A stretch of DNA of 13,380 nucleotides, from contig JBHIET010000088.1 in assembly GCA_046760785.1 (NCBI GenBank), positions 1 through 13,380 of the forward strand, read 5' to 3'. This stretch comes from JBHIET01 sp046760785 (lineage in GTDB: Bacteria > Chloroflexota > Anaerolineae > B4-G1). Positions 1 to 7,743 of this stretch are shown one piece after another. Position numbers and translations under genes: made by a program. Below the pieces are notes generated by a model. It saw only the letters and a list, made by a program, of their open reading frames with translations, did not search any database and was not told where the DNA came from. Within the stretch, counting starts at the first letter, position 1. The number at the start of each line of letters is the position of its first letter.

Positions 1-60
1 GTTTTTCGCACCCCTGGGAATCATAACAACAGTAGCACAGATCATAACCAAATCGCATTC

Positions 61-200
61 TGAGCTACGTCCTGAGCGTAGACGAAGGGTAGGCCGAAGG
101 TCGTATCGAAGGGGCGATTTAGCGGCCCGTCGCCCCCTTCGGCCAGCTCAGGACAGGCTTCGATACGCCGCTTCGCGGCACTCAGGACGACTGGCCTGAT
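61..200. repeat. Intergenic dispersed-repeat cluster with inverted repeats
   Basis: This non-coding stretch upstream of the MFS gene has two related, oppositely oriented segments of the 'cgtcctgag...cgaagg' type, one near 68..111 and one near 138..191. Between them is a hairpin: arms 107..117 and 130..141 (one extra C on the right arm) around a 12-nt loop. A second small hairpin has 5-bp arms 167..171 and 175..179 around TTC. Similar intergenic repeats are common in GC-rich environmental bacteria. I see no ORF here with coding character. The first 60 bases show nothing I recognise. Confidence 0.6.
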
Positions 201-259
201 TTAGCTGCTAGCGGAGTGCGAAATCTAGGCTTAGCACATAATATAAAGGGAGACGGACG

Positions 260-1693
260 GTGAGACGCATCATCCACTGGCACGATTATCTCACGATCAA
301 CATCTACTGGCTGGGGCTGACGACGGTCTCGCAGACCAACAGTCTCATCGTGCCCCTGCTGGTACAGAGGTTCGTCGGGCCGGAGCAGCAGGGCACCGCC
401 TTTGGAAGCCTGCGTCTCTACACGCTGATGGTCGCCCTGCTGGTCCAGGCGTTGATGGGCATGCTTTCGGATCACAGCACCCTGCCTTGGGGACGGCGAC
501 GCCCGTTCATTCTGGTCGGTACGCTGCTGAACATGGGGTGCATGATCGCCATCGGAGCTTCCCCTGGCTACTGGTTCCTGTTCGGGGCGGTGGTGCTCTC
601 GCAGATTGCCTCCAACATCGCTCACGGCGCGGAGCAGGGATTGATTCCCGACCTGGTGCCGGAAGACCGCCGTGGTCGCTTCTCCGGCGTGAAGTCCATC
701 ATGGAACTTCTGCCGGTTATCATCGTCGCCCTCACTGTCGGCAAACTGATCGCGGCAGGGCAGATGTGGGCTGGCATCCTGGTGGCCATCGGTATCCTGT
801 TCTTGAGCATGGCCATCACCATGCTTGTGCGCGAAGAGCCGCTGCGCGAACCCCCCGGCCCGCTGGATTGGCAACCATTCGGACGCCTGGTGGCAATGAC
901 GCTGGTCTTCATGGTGGTCATTCTGGGCCTGGGGGAGATAGTCAAGGGAATAGGTAAACTCCTGGGCGATGCAAGTTCGGTGCCCACGCTCTTGACCATT
1001 ATGGGGGCCACAGGGTTGCTGGCGATGGCCGCCGCCGTTATCGTAGGCGTGTGGGCCAGCGTGCGCATCAGCATTGGCGGTGAAGAGGCTCGCCGGTATC
1101 CCTCCTTTTCCTGGTGGGTGGTCAACCGGCTGGCCTTCCTGATTGGAACCACGAATCTCTCTGGTTTTGCCGTCTACTTCCTTCAGGGACGGTTGGGATT
1201 GGAAGGTGAAGCCGCCGCGGGGCCAGCCTCACGACTGATGATGGTGGTTGGCATCCTGATCCTGCTGTGCGCACTGCCTAGCGGCTGGCTCGCCGACCGG
1301 ATCGGACGCAAGCGGTTGGTAGCACTCAGCGGTATTGCAGCCGCACTGGGCACACTGGTGCTCGTCCTGGCCCCCAATATGACTGTGATATACGTGGGCG
1401 GGTGCATCGTCGGCGCCGCCACGGGCATGTTCTTCACCACCAACTGGGCCCTTGGAACAGACGTGGTGCCCAAAGAGGAAGCTGGGCGCTACCTGGGCAT
1501 CTCCAATCTGGCCGGAGCGGGCGCCGGCGCAGTGGGCTCCTACATCGGTGGCCCCATAGCCGATCTCATCACTGCCCGCGTCCCACAATCCCCAGGTCTG
1601 GGATACCTCCTTATCTTTGCTGTATATGGAGTTCTATTCCTCCTCTCCGCTCTTGTTCTCATCCGTGTGCGGGAGGTATGGAGGGTCAGATAG
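260..1693 (+). CDS. MFS transporter, 12-TM type
   Basis: This is a 477-aa polytopic membrane protein of the major facilitator superfamily, probably moving a small solute across the cytoplasmic membrane by proton- or ion-coupled transport. The cytoplasmic-loop 'motif A' occurs in both halves: a G-x-L-S-D...GRRRP segment at about residues 67..82, and G-W-L-A-D-R-I-G-R-K-R at about 342..353. Hydrophobic helices fill the rest. The GRRRPF variant is reminiscent of sugar/SLC45-like or GPH-type carriers, but the substrate cannot be named. The GTG start at 260 is chosen for the purine-rich AAAGGGAGA about 6 bases upstream. The gene is followed at once by a broken membrane-protein frame and then a lipoprotein gene, and no terminator is evident between them. 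Confidence 0.88.
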   Translation: MRRIIHWHDYLTINIYWLGLTTVSQTNSLIVPLLVQRFVGPEQQGTAFGSLRLYTLMVALLVQALMGMLSDHSTLPWGRRRPFILVGTLLNMGCMIAIGASPGYWFLFGAVVLSQIASNIAHGAEQGLIPDLVPEDRRGRFSGVKSIMELLPVIIVALTVGKLIAAGQMWAGILVAIGILFLSMAITMLVREEPLREPPGPLDWQPFGRLVAMTLVFMVVILGLGEIVKGIGKLLGDASSVPTLLTIMGATGLLAMAAAVIVGVWASVRISIGGEEARRYPSFSWWVVNRLAFLIGTTNLSGFAVYFLQGRLGLEGEAAAGPASRLMMVVGILILLCALPSGWLADRIGRKRLVALSGIAAALGTLVLVLAPNMTVIYVGGCIVGAATGMFFTTNWALGTDVVPKEEAGRYLGISNLAGAGAGAVGSYIGGPIADLITARVPQSPGLGYLLIFAVYGVLFLLSALVLIRVREVWRVR

Positions 1694-1707
1694 GAAAAAA
1701 CCCTGGT

Positions 1708-2126
1708 ATGGCCCAACACGCGTACTGGCACGCCTCGCTCTGGGAAGTGCTGTTGGTGGTCCTGACAGGCCTGGCGTTCCGGGGATGGCTGGTGATACGC
1801 GCCCTGCGCCGTCCCGACCTGGCGTCTGGGTACTCCGTTCTCGCTCGACACGCGGCCGGGTCCTGGGGCTTTTGCTGCCCCCGTTCGTCGCCCTGCTCTG
1901 CACCAGCGTTATTGAAGACCTCGCATTGCAGGGCACTCAGGCTGAATGCTCGATCAATTCGTGGCTCACGCATAGCGTGTCAGCCGCACAATTCTTGACG
2001 GTGCTAGCTCTGGCAGCAGTGATATACCATTGGATTGAACGCCAAAGCCTGGCGGCTGATACCCAGGAGGATGGTCGGTTTCAACGACACAGCCTTGTTC
2101 GGGCGCACACCGAAGGGATTAGGCGA
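1708..2126 (+). pseudogene. Frameshifted small membrane protein remnant
   Basis: This interval reads as coding but only across two frames. From the ATG at 1708 (or an in-frame ATG at 1678 overlapping the MFS stop) the frame gives MAQHAYWHASLWEVLLVVL, a plausible membrane segment. Around 1845..1875 coding character jumps to the -1 frame, which then gives LLLPPFVALLCTSVIEDLAL and AAQFLTVLALAAVIYHWIE. That is three hydrophobic segments in all. The first frame continues to a stop at 1996..1998 with unlikely composition. The second frame is open into the lipoprotein gene downstream, so no stop belonging to this protein remains. The likeliest reading is a single-base deletion in an old gene or an assembly error. 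I do not recognise the family. Confidence 0.45.
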
Positions 2127-3497
2127 ATGAAACGACGGACCATTTCGGCGTTGGGGGGTTTCCTGCTGGCAGCCCTGGCCCTCCTGACTGCCTGCGCCGC
2201 GCTCGCCACCGAGAACACCCGTCTGACCACCCAGGTGGCGACGGTGACCACCCTTACCACCACGCCACCTCTTGATCTGGGAATGCTGGCCTATGTCCAT
2301 GGCGGCGACGTCTGGGTCAGAGAACTGCCCGACGGTGAACCCCGGCGTCTCACCGGCGACGGCCGCAACAGTACCCCGCGCTGGTCGCCCTCCGGCGGCT
2401 GGCTGACGTTCCACAAGGGAGACGAGGTATGGATTATGCGCGCCGACGGCACCGACGCTCGTCAGATTCCGGAGGCCTCGCCTCGGGACTATGCGTGGTC
2501 ACCGGTAGCTGATCAACTGGCCTACATTGACACCAAGTCGAACCTGCGCGTCATTGAGGAGAGCGCCCTAGACGCCAAACCGCCAAGTGAAGGGAATGTG
2601 CACCTGCGACTCGATCTCGAGGGACAACCACTTACTATCATTCACAGCCTGGCCTGGGCCCCCGACGGGCGCGGGCTGGGCTATGTATTGCACTCTTACC
2701 AATCCGGCGTACCGCCGAAGCACATTCACGTGGGCGTGGAATACTTTGATTTCGAAGCCGGCCCCCGCGAACTCTACGCGCTCCCCAGCCCGCCGCAGGA
2801 CGGCCTGATCCTGGCTGGTTGGACGCCCGACGGGCAATCCCTCCTATTCTGGCTCGACCCGGTGTTCTCGGCCTCGATCGCGGCCGATGGCCTACCACTA
2901 CTGCGCCTGTCGCTGGACGGGGGCGACCCTGTAGAAGTGGCCGATTTTGCGCTGCTGCACACGGATTTCTGGAGCGGGTCGCCCATGGGCCAGTCCATGG
3001 CGCTGACCGCGGGAGGGGGACGCGAGACCTGGACCAACAAACGTATCGCCCTGCTCGACCTGGAGACAAACGACCTCAAGTATCTGACCGGCGAGTCCGT
3101 ATCCGCCTTCTCTCCCGCCTTCTCGCCCGATGGTTGGCACATCGCTTACGTAGCCGCGCCCGACGTCGGCCACGTGTGGGGCGGCGACGAGGCTAGGGCC
3201 GGCGCAGCCCAGCGCCGCATCTGGGTGATGAACGCCGACGGCTCCGACCAGAGCCCCCTCACCGACGACCCGGCCTATCGCGACGAGCGACCGCTGTGGT
3301 CGGCGGACGGAATGCACGTGCTCTTCTCCCGGCTGGACGAGGACGGGCGTGCGTCGCTGTGGCTGGTAGACGCAGCGGGAGGCACGCCCGAAGAGGTGGT
3401 GGACGAACTAGGCCCCTTGTCCAGCCCAGCCCCAGGCTGGTTCGGCAACTATGGTCACGTGGACTGGGACCAGTGCTTCGACTGGTGGAGGCATTAA
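2127..3497 (+). CDS. TolB/PD40-like beta-propeller lipoprotein
   Basis: This is a 456-aa predicted exported lipoprotein. The start at 2127 is chosen over longer in-frame options because it yields a textbook signal peptide: MKRR, a hydrophobic core, then lipobox L-T-A-C with the lipidated Cys at residue 23. A Thr-rich linker (about 30..50) follows. The body carries repeated WD40-like/PD40 blades of the type W-S-P-S-G-G-W-L-T-F, W-A-P-D-G-R, F-S-P-D-G-W-H-I-A-Y and W-S-A-D-G-M-H-V-L-F, alternating with V-W-I-M-R/N-A-D-G-T/S-D strands. These are typical of TolB-like propellers that act as extracytoplasmic binding platforms. There is no catalytic domain, so the ligand is unknown. GAAGGG lies about 10 bases upstream of the ATG. 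It sits downstream of the MFS gene and the broken membrane frame, so the three may be co-transcribed. Confidence 0.85.
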   Translation: MKRRTISALGGFLLAALALLTACAALATENTRLTTQVATVTTLTTTPPLDLGMLAYVHGGDVWVRELPDGEPRRLTGDGRNSTPRWSPSGGWLTFHKGDEVWIMRADGTDARQIPEASPRDYAWSPVADQLAYIDTKSNLRVIEESALDAKPPSEGNVHLRLDLEGQPLTIIHSLAWAPDGRGLGYVLHSYQSGVPPKHIHVGVEYFDFEAGPRELYALPSPPQDGLILAGWTPDGQSLLFWLDPVFSASIAADGLPLLRLSLDGGDPVEVADFALLHTDFWSGSPMGQSMALTAGGGRETWTNKRIALLDLETNDLKYLTGESVSAFSPAFSPDGWHIAYVAAPDVGHVWGGDEARAGAAQRRIWVMNADGSDQSPLTDDPAYRDERPLWSADGMHVLFSRLDEDGRASLWLVDAAGGTPEEVVDELGPLSSPAPGWFGNYGHVDWDQCFDWWRH

Positions 3498-3559
3498 CAC
3501 CACACGAGTACCCGCCCAACAATAGAATGGGCTATATCACCCCGACGACCAACCCCAGG

Positions 3560-3588
3560 TTGACATAGCCCCACCACTCTGATAAAAT
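3560..3588 (+). promoter_or_regulatory. Sigma-70 type promoter for the 3696..5947 operon
   Basis: TTGACA at 3560..3565 and TAAAAT at 3583..3588 are separated by exactly 17 bp, a near-consensus housekeeping promoter. It lies about 105 bp before the GTG start at 3696 and after the end of the lipoprotein gene, so it should drive the three-gene operon that follows. Confidence 0.75.
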
Positions 3589-3695
3589 ATCTACAGCAAG
3601 ACACCTCGGAGACAGACATCGCAAGCGCATCTTCCGCCGCACTTGTGGGTTATAATTATTGCCACCAAACCCTATTAGGCCAGGAGGAACCACCA

Positions 3696-4598
3696 GTGAA
3701 ACGAGCTGTCAGTATCAGCCTGGGGAGTGTTACCCGCGACAAGAAGATCACCATCGCGCTGCTCGGCGAAGAGATCGCCCTTGAGCGCATCGGCACCGAC
3801 GGTGACGTGGAGAAAGCCATCCAGTTGTACAATGAACTGGATGGCGAGGTGGATGCCTTTGGCGTGGGAGGCATTGACTTAGGGATGACCGTCGCCGGCC
3901 GCTATTACCCCCTCCACGATGCGCAGAAGCTCGTCGCTGGCGTCCGGCAGACACCGGTCGTAGACGGCGGCGGCCTCAAGCAGACCCTGGAGCGCGGCAT
4001 CGCCCAGTTCATCGAGCAGGAGATTGGAGACGAGGTCCAGCCCAAACGAGCGCTTATCACTGCCGGTGTAGATCGCTACGGCAGTGCCGTCTCCTTCGAC
4101 GAAGCGGGCTACGAGATCATCTTCGGCGACTTTGGGTTTGCCCTGGGACTCCCTATCCCTGTCCGTTCGCTGCGCGGGCTGCGCATCCTGGCCCGCATTC
4201 TCCTCCCTATCCTCGGTCGGCTGCCGCTAGAGTTCCTCTACCCCACCGGCGAGAAGCAGGAGGAGACCGTGCCCAAGTTCGGCAAGTGGTACGCCTGGGC
4301 CACCGTCATCAGCGGCGATTGCCTCTATATCAAACGCCATATGCCCGAACGGCTCGATGGCAAGGTCATCGCCACCAACACCACCACCCCTGCCGACGTC
4401 GAGGCCTTCCGCCAGCGCGGGGTGCGTTACCTGGTCACCTGTACTCCGCGACTGGAGGGCCGCTCCTTCGGCACCAACGTGATGGAAGCCGCCCTGGTCG
4501 CCATCGCAGGTAAGGGACGCACGCTAACTACGGATGAACTCCAGAAAATGCTGGAGCTGCTTGATCTGAAACCCACGCTACAACGTCTGAATGAATAG
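3696..4598 (+). CDS. Conserved protein, quinate 5-dehydrogenase-like annotation
   Basis: This is a 300-aa soluble protein. The GTG at 3696 is preceded by AGGAGG at 3682..3687, which fixes the start; the longer upstream frame has no such site. The N-terminus MKRAVSISLGS, the segment ERIGTDGDVEKAI (about 30..42) and DAFGVGGIDLG (about 53..63) match my memory of a conserved family in Chloroflexota and Firmicutes that is often labelled quinate 5-dehydrogenase. I see no clear Rossmann GxGxxG signature, so that label is weak and the biochemical role is open. Near the C-terminus are I-A-T-N-T-T-T-P (225..232) and L-V-T-C-T-P (246..251). It is the first gene of an operon with a nucleotidyltransferase-fold protein (9-bp gap) and a PAP2 phosphatase. 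Confidence 0.75.
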   Translation: MKRAVSISLGSVTRDKKITIALLGEEIALERIGTDGDVEKAIQLYNELDGEVDAFGVGGIDLGMTVAGRYYPLHDAQKLVAGVRQTPVVDGGGLKQTLERGIAQFIEQEIGDEVQPKRALITAGVDRYGSAVSFDEAGYEIIFGDFGFALGLPIPVRSLRGLRILARILLPILGRLPLEFLYPTGEKQEETVPKFGKWYAWATVISGDCLYIKRHMPERLDGKVIATNTTTPADVEAFRQRGVRYLVTCTPRLEGRSFGTNVMEAALVAIAGKGRTLTTDELQKMLELLDLKPTLQRLNE

Positions 4599-4606
4599 GG
4601 GGACGA

Positions 4607-4634
4607 GATGCAAGATGCAGGATGCAGGATGAAC
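4607..4634 (+). repeat. 7-bp tandem repeat GATGCAG overlapping a gene start
   Basis: Four consecutive heptamers are gatgcaa, gatgcag, gatgcag and gatgaac. The array supplies both candidate ATG starts (4608 and 4629, 21 bp apart and in frame) of the downstream nucleotidyltransferase gene, and so writes its first residues. Two other heptamer families occur in this window, at 9434..9468 and 12787..12814. Confidence 0.8.
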
Positions 4635-5429
4635 GGACAACCGTCGGTCGCGGCCGCAGTCACTGCCGGCTGGAGTCCCAAAGAGGATGATCCCCTGGCT
4701 GAGTACACCCAAGGCAAGTCGAAAGCTCTCATCCCTATCGCCGGTAAACCGATGATCGCCCACGTGGTAGATGCCCTGGCCGGGTCCCGCTACGTAAAGC
4801 ACATCGTCGTCGTCGCGCTCGAGCCTGCTGCCGAGGTGCAGTTCTCGGTGCCCGTCGAGCATGCGCCCGACGCCGGGGACATCCTGGCCAATGCGGAGGC
4901 CGGCCTCCAATACGCAATGGACCATTATCCCGACCTAGACGCGGTACTCCTCAGCAGTTCCGACGTGCCCACCATCACCCCGGCTATCGTGGATACCTTC
5001 ATCGAAGAATGCTTCCGCACCGACCACACCCTGTACTACAGTATCGTCGAGCGCTCGGTGATGGAAGCGCGCTTCCCCGAATCGCACCGCAGTTACGTCC
5101 ACCTGCGCGAGGGAGACTTCGCCGGCGGAGATCTCTTGCTTATCCGCCCTGGTATGGTCCTGAGCCAGCGGGATCTGTGGCAGAATCTGGCCGGAGCCCG
5201 TAAGAACGCCCTGCGGCAGGCACGCATGTTCGGCCTGTGGCCCTTCTTTAAACTCGTCATCCGCCGCCTATCTCTGGCTGAGGCCGAACGACGTGCCTGC
5301 AAAGCGCTCAACGTGCGCGGGCGAGCCGTTCCCTTCCCCTACGCCGAGGTAGGGATGGACGTGGACAAACCGTTTCAGTTGGAGATCGCCCGCGCCGAAT
5401 TGGAAGCACGGGCGGTCAACGCCCCATAA
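4608..5429 (+). CDS. Nucleotidyltransferase (MobA/NTP_transferase-like) protein
   Basis: This is a cytoplasmic GT-A fold nucleotidyltransferase-like protein of 273 aa, or 266 aa if it starts at ATG 4629. The N-terminal nucleotide-binding signature is recognisable as V-T-A-G...Y-T-Q-G-K-S-K-A-L-I-P-I-A-G-K-P-M (about 18..49), followed by H-V-V-D-A-L. The metal-binding Asp is expected at S-S-S-D-V-P-T (D119). Two departures are worth noting. The usual TAGG loop reads TAGW, a difference that one base (GGG to TGG) could make. The first residues are encoded by a heptanucleotide repeat, so the native start is uncertain; homologues normally begin only a few residues before the TAGG motif. GGGGGA at 4598..4603 precedes ATG 4608 closely. 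The sugar or alcohol acceptor is unknown. The PAP2 gene begins 2 bp after its stop, implying translational coupling. Confidence 0.78.
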   Translation: MQDAGCRMNGQPSVAAAVTAGWSPKEDDPLAEYTQGKSKALIPIAGKPMIAHVVDALAGSRYVKHIVVVALEPAAEVQFSVPVEHAPDAGDILANAEAGLQYAMDHYPDLDAVLLSSSDVPTITPAIVDTFIEECFRTDHTLYYSIVERSVMEARFPESHRSYVHLREGDFAGGDLLLIRPGMVLSQRDLWQNLAGARKNALRQARMFGLWPFFKLVIRRLSLAEAERRACKALNVRGRAVPFPYAEVGMDVDKPFQLEIARAELEARAVNAP

Positions 5430-5431
5430 GG

Positions 5432-5947
5432 ATGGTCTCTTTGCAGCGGCTCATCGCTCTCGACCGACAATTATCGGCGCGCCTCGCCATCCCGCGTGAG
5501 GCGCGTTTCCTTCGCCTCCTGGCGCTGGTCGCCGCGCACAGCGGCGACAGCTTGCTCTGGTTGCTCGGCGCAGTCACGGCGCTCATCTTGGGAGATGCAG
5601 CCTGGCACGACTTCGGGTGGCGCGTGCTGGTGGGGACGCTGATCGCTGGCGCGACCGCCACTGCCCTCAAGTGGCTCTTCCGTCGCCGTCGCCCGCCAGG
5701 AGAAGAACGAGGCTTCTATATGCAGTTTGACCGCCACGCCTTCCCTTCCGGCCACGCCGGCCGCTCCGCTTGCCTGGTCGTGCTGCTGGCTCCGCTTCTC
5801 CTTCCCTGGGGATTAGCACTGCTGCCGTGCTGGGCCGGGCTGGTTGGGCTGGCCCGCGTCGCGCTTCAGGTCCATTTCGTCTCAGACATCCTCGGCGGTT
5901 GGGGGGTGGGCCTGCTGGTCGGAGTAGTGCTGCTGCTGGCCTTCTGA
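5432..5947 (+). CDS. PAP2-family membrane phosphatase
   Basis: This is a 171-aa integral membrane protein of the type 2 phosphatidic acid phosphatase superfamily, which hydrolyses phosphate or pyrophosphate from lipids such as phosphatidate or undecaprenyl diphosphate at the membrane. All three catalytic motifs are visible: K-x6-RP at K80..P88, PSGH at 105..108, and a third motif R142-x5-H148-x3-D152, in which the usual preceding Ser is Ala. Four to five hydrophobic helices surround them, and the size is normal for small bacterial members. It is the last gene of the operon, 2 bp after the nucleotidyltransferase stop (ATAAGGATG carries both the stop and the weak ribosome site). The neighbours hint at a role in making or recycling a phosphorylated lipid or polyol, which is inference. 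Confidence 0.88.
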   Translation: MVSLQRLIALDRQLSARLAIPREARFLRLLALVAAHSGDSLLWLLGAVTALILGDAAWHDFGWRVLVGTLIAGATATALKWLFRRRRPPGEERGFYMQFDRHAFPSGHAGRSACLVVLLAPLLLPWGLALLPCWAGLVGLARVALQVHFVSDILGGWGVGLLVGVVLLLAF

Positions 5948-6184
5948 ATTACTGAAGCGGATTTGTCACCGTTCGCCAATTCTGACCGGCGCGCAGCGGG
6001 GTTCTTGAGGCCAGTCCAAAGCCACGCAGCAGATCCTCGTCACCCTGCTCCCCCATATCTTGGGGTTGCCGCCCCCGTGAACCGAAGGGGTGGAGAGTTC
6101 ACGACACGCCGCTCGCTGGTCGGGCACTCTCCATAACTTACCTTAAAACCTGGCTTCTTTTAAGTTCACTATGGCCAAAAACGG
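5948..6184. other. Spacer upstream of dnaA with nested inverted repeats
   Basis: The gene-free interval before dnaA runs from 5948 to 6368. Its first part has three inverted repeats: CGTGAAC/GTTCACG (6076..6082 with 6097..6103), TGGAGAGT/ACTCTCCA (6091..6098 with 6126..6133, mutually exclusive with the first), and CTTAAAA/TTTTAAG (6142..6148 with 6158..6164). They may form a terminator region for the upstream operon or regulatory sites for dnaA. No canonical TTATCCACA box is present on this side of dnaA. Confidence 0.5.
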
Positions 6185-6213
6185 TTGCCACAGCTCCGTT
6201 CCTTTGGTAAAAT
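6185..6213 (+). promoter_or_regulatory. Likely dnaA promoter
   Basis: TTGCCA at 6185..6190 and TAAAAT at 6208..6213 are 17 bp apart. The predicted transcript has a leader of about 150 nt before the dnaA ATG at 6369. I see no strong Shine-Dalgarno directly before that ATG. Confidence 0.65.
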
Positions 6214-6368
6214 GAAGCCGCTACCCAGGTGGGAAGCAGTTGACCAACGCGAGGGGAGGTTCAGCTACAATCAACCGCTGGTTCTACAGATTGCTACCAG
6301 CCGCTTATTGAGCTCCGCCTCGCTTCCCGCCGCTAACCAATCGCTGCTCACATTTCTACAGTCCTGCA

Positions 6369-7709
6369 ATGAAACCTGACCTCATCTGGTCGGCCGCCCT
6401 CGGCGAACTTCAACTTCAGATGACACAGGCCACCTTTGATACCTGGCTGCGCGATTCCAGGTTACTGAAGTGCGAAGATGGCACTTTTGTCATTGGTGTC
6501 AAGAGTGGATACGCCAAGGACTGGCTGGAGCATCGGCTGCTCGCTACCATCAAACGCACCCTCGTCCGACTGACCGGGCGGACCGTCGAAGTCAAGTTCA
6601 TCGTGCGGAGCGAGGAGAGCCAGCAGCAGGAAGATGCCCCTCTACTCAATCTGCCCACGCCGGCCACAGAGCTAGTCACAGCTCCCTCTCCCGCAAACCT
6701 GAACCCGCGCTACGTCTTCGACAGTTTCGTGGTCGGGCCGGGCAACCGGTTGGCCCACGCCGCCTCTATGGCCGTGGCCGAAAATCCTGCCGAGGCCTAT
6801 AATCCGCTTTTCATCTACGGCGGGGTGGGCCTGGGTAAGACGCACCTCCTGAACGCTATCGGGCATGCCTGCCAGGGGGCGGGTCTGCGTGTACTCTACG
6901 TCTCATCCGAGGAGTTCACCAACGACCTCATCGAGGCCATCCGCTCTCACACCACCGATGTCCTCCGCGAAAAGTACCGCACCGCCGATGTCCTGCTTAT
7001 GGACGACATCCAGTTCATCGCTGGCAAGGAGAGCACTCAGGAGGAGTTCTTCCACACCTTCAACACCCTCCACGGCACAGGCAGGCAAATCGTCGTCTCC
7101 TCGGACCGGGCACCGAAGGCGATGATTACGCTGGAGGAACGACTATGCTCTCGCTTTGAGTGGGGATTGATCGCCGACATTCAACCTCCCGATTTGGAGA
7201 CGCGCATCGCCATCCTGCGCTCCAAGGCTGCCACCTGCGGCGCATCAGTCCCTGACGAGATTCTCGATCTCATCGCCAGCCGGATCCAGAGCAACATCCG
7301 CGAACTCGAGGGTGCGCTAAACCGGGTGTTGGCTCTATCCAGGCTCACCCATCAACCCCTGACGCTGGAGGTCACCGAGACAGCCTTGAGCAATCTGCTT
7401 CCCCAGCGCAGCGAATTGACCGCGGCTCAGATCATCGAGGAGGTATCGCGACACTTCGATATTGGGATACCTGCGCTGCGGGGGCGCAGCCGCAGCCGGG
7501 CCATCGCGCGCCCGCGCCAGATCGCGATGTACCTCATCCGGGAGGAGACCGGGGCATCGCTGCCCCAGATCGGGGCAGTGCTGGGGGGACGCGACCACAC
7601 CACCGTTCTCTACGGCTGCGAGCGCATTGCAGACCTGATCGAGGAGGACGTGGGCCTCCGGCGCGAGGTCATTGCCTTGCGCCAGCGACTCTACAACAAC
7701 GGCGCGTGA
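6369..7709 (+). CDS. dnaA: Chromosomal replication initiator protein DnaA
   Basis: This 446-aa AAA+ ATPase binds DnaA boxes and melts the origin. Domain I spans about 1..85, with the typical F-D-T-W-L and K-D-W-L-E helices. A short Pro-rich linker (domain II, 86..112) follows. Domain III has the N-P-R-Y-V-F-D-S-F-V-V-G entry, Walker A GGVGLGKTH (151..159), Walker B LLMDDIQF (209..216), sensor I V-V-S-S-D-R, the arginine-finger box (R262 in LCSRFEWG) and sensor II (R311 in NIRELEGALNR). Domain IV has the DNA-binding signature V-L-G-G-R-D-H-T-T-V-L-Y-G at about 404..416. It is full length. No dnaN follows: the next 632 bp are the putative origin and then a convergent gene. The ATG at 6369 lacks an obvious Shine-Dalgarno, but the protein begins as expected for the family. 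Confidence 0.98.
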   Translation: MKPDLIWSAALGELQLQMTQATFDTWLRDSRLLKCEDGTFVIGVKSGYAKDWLEHRLLATIKRTLVRLTGRTVEVKFIVRSEESQQQEDAPLLNLPTPATELVTAPSPANLNPRYVFDSFVVGPGNRLAHAASMAVAENPAEAYNPLFIYGGVGLGKTHLLNAIGHACQGAGLRVLYVSSEEFTNDLIEAIRSHTTDVLREKYRTADVLLMDDIQFIAGKESTQEEFFHTFNTLHGTGRQIVVSSDRAPKAMITLEERLCSRFEWGLIADIQPPDLETRIAILRSKAATCGASVPDEILDLIASRIQSNIRELEGALNRVLALSRLTHQPLTLEVTETALSNLLPQRSELTAAQIIEEVSRHFDIGIPALRGRSRSRAIARPRQIAMYLIREETGASLPQIGAVLGGRDHTTVLYGCERIADLIEEDVGLRREVIALRQRLYNNGA

Positions 7710-7743
7710 TCTGGCTGCCCTGCTCTCCACAACTCCTCTGACC

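Noticed and set aside
182..874. 230-aa minus-strand ORF opposite the MFS gene
   Set aside because: His/Gln/Asp-rich shadow of a membrane-protein gene with no domain.
1617..2126. N-terminal extension of the lipoprotein ORF up to 1617
   Set aside because: The start at 2127 creates a canonical lipoprotein signal peptide; upstream residues before about 1860 have no coding character in that frame.
3514..3532. GCCCA/TGGGC hairpin after the propeller lipoprotein as a terminator
   Set aside because: Only 5 bp of stem with a 9-nt loop and no T-run.
6185..6379. 64-aa ORF overlapping the dnaA promoter and start
   Set aside because: It begins upstream of the predicted promoter -10, has no ribosome site and overlaps dnaA.
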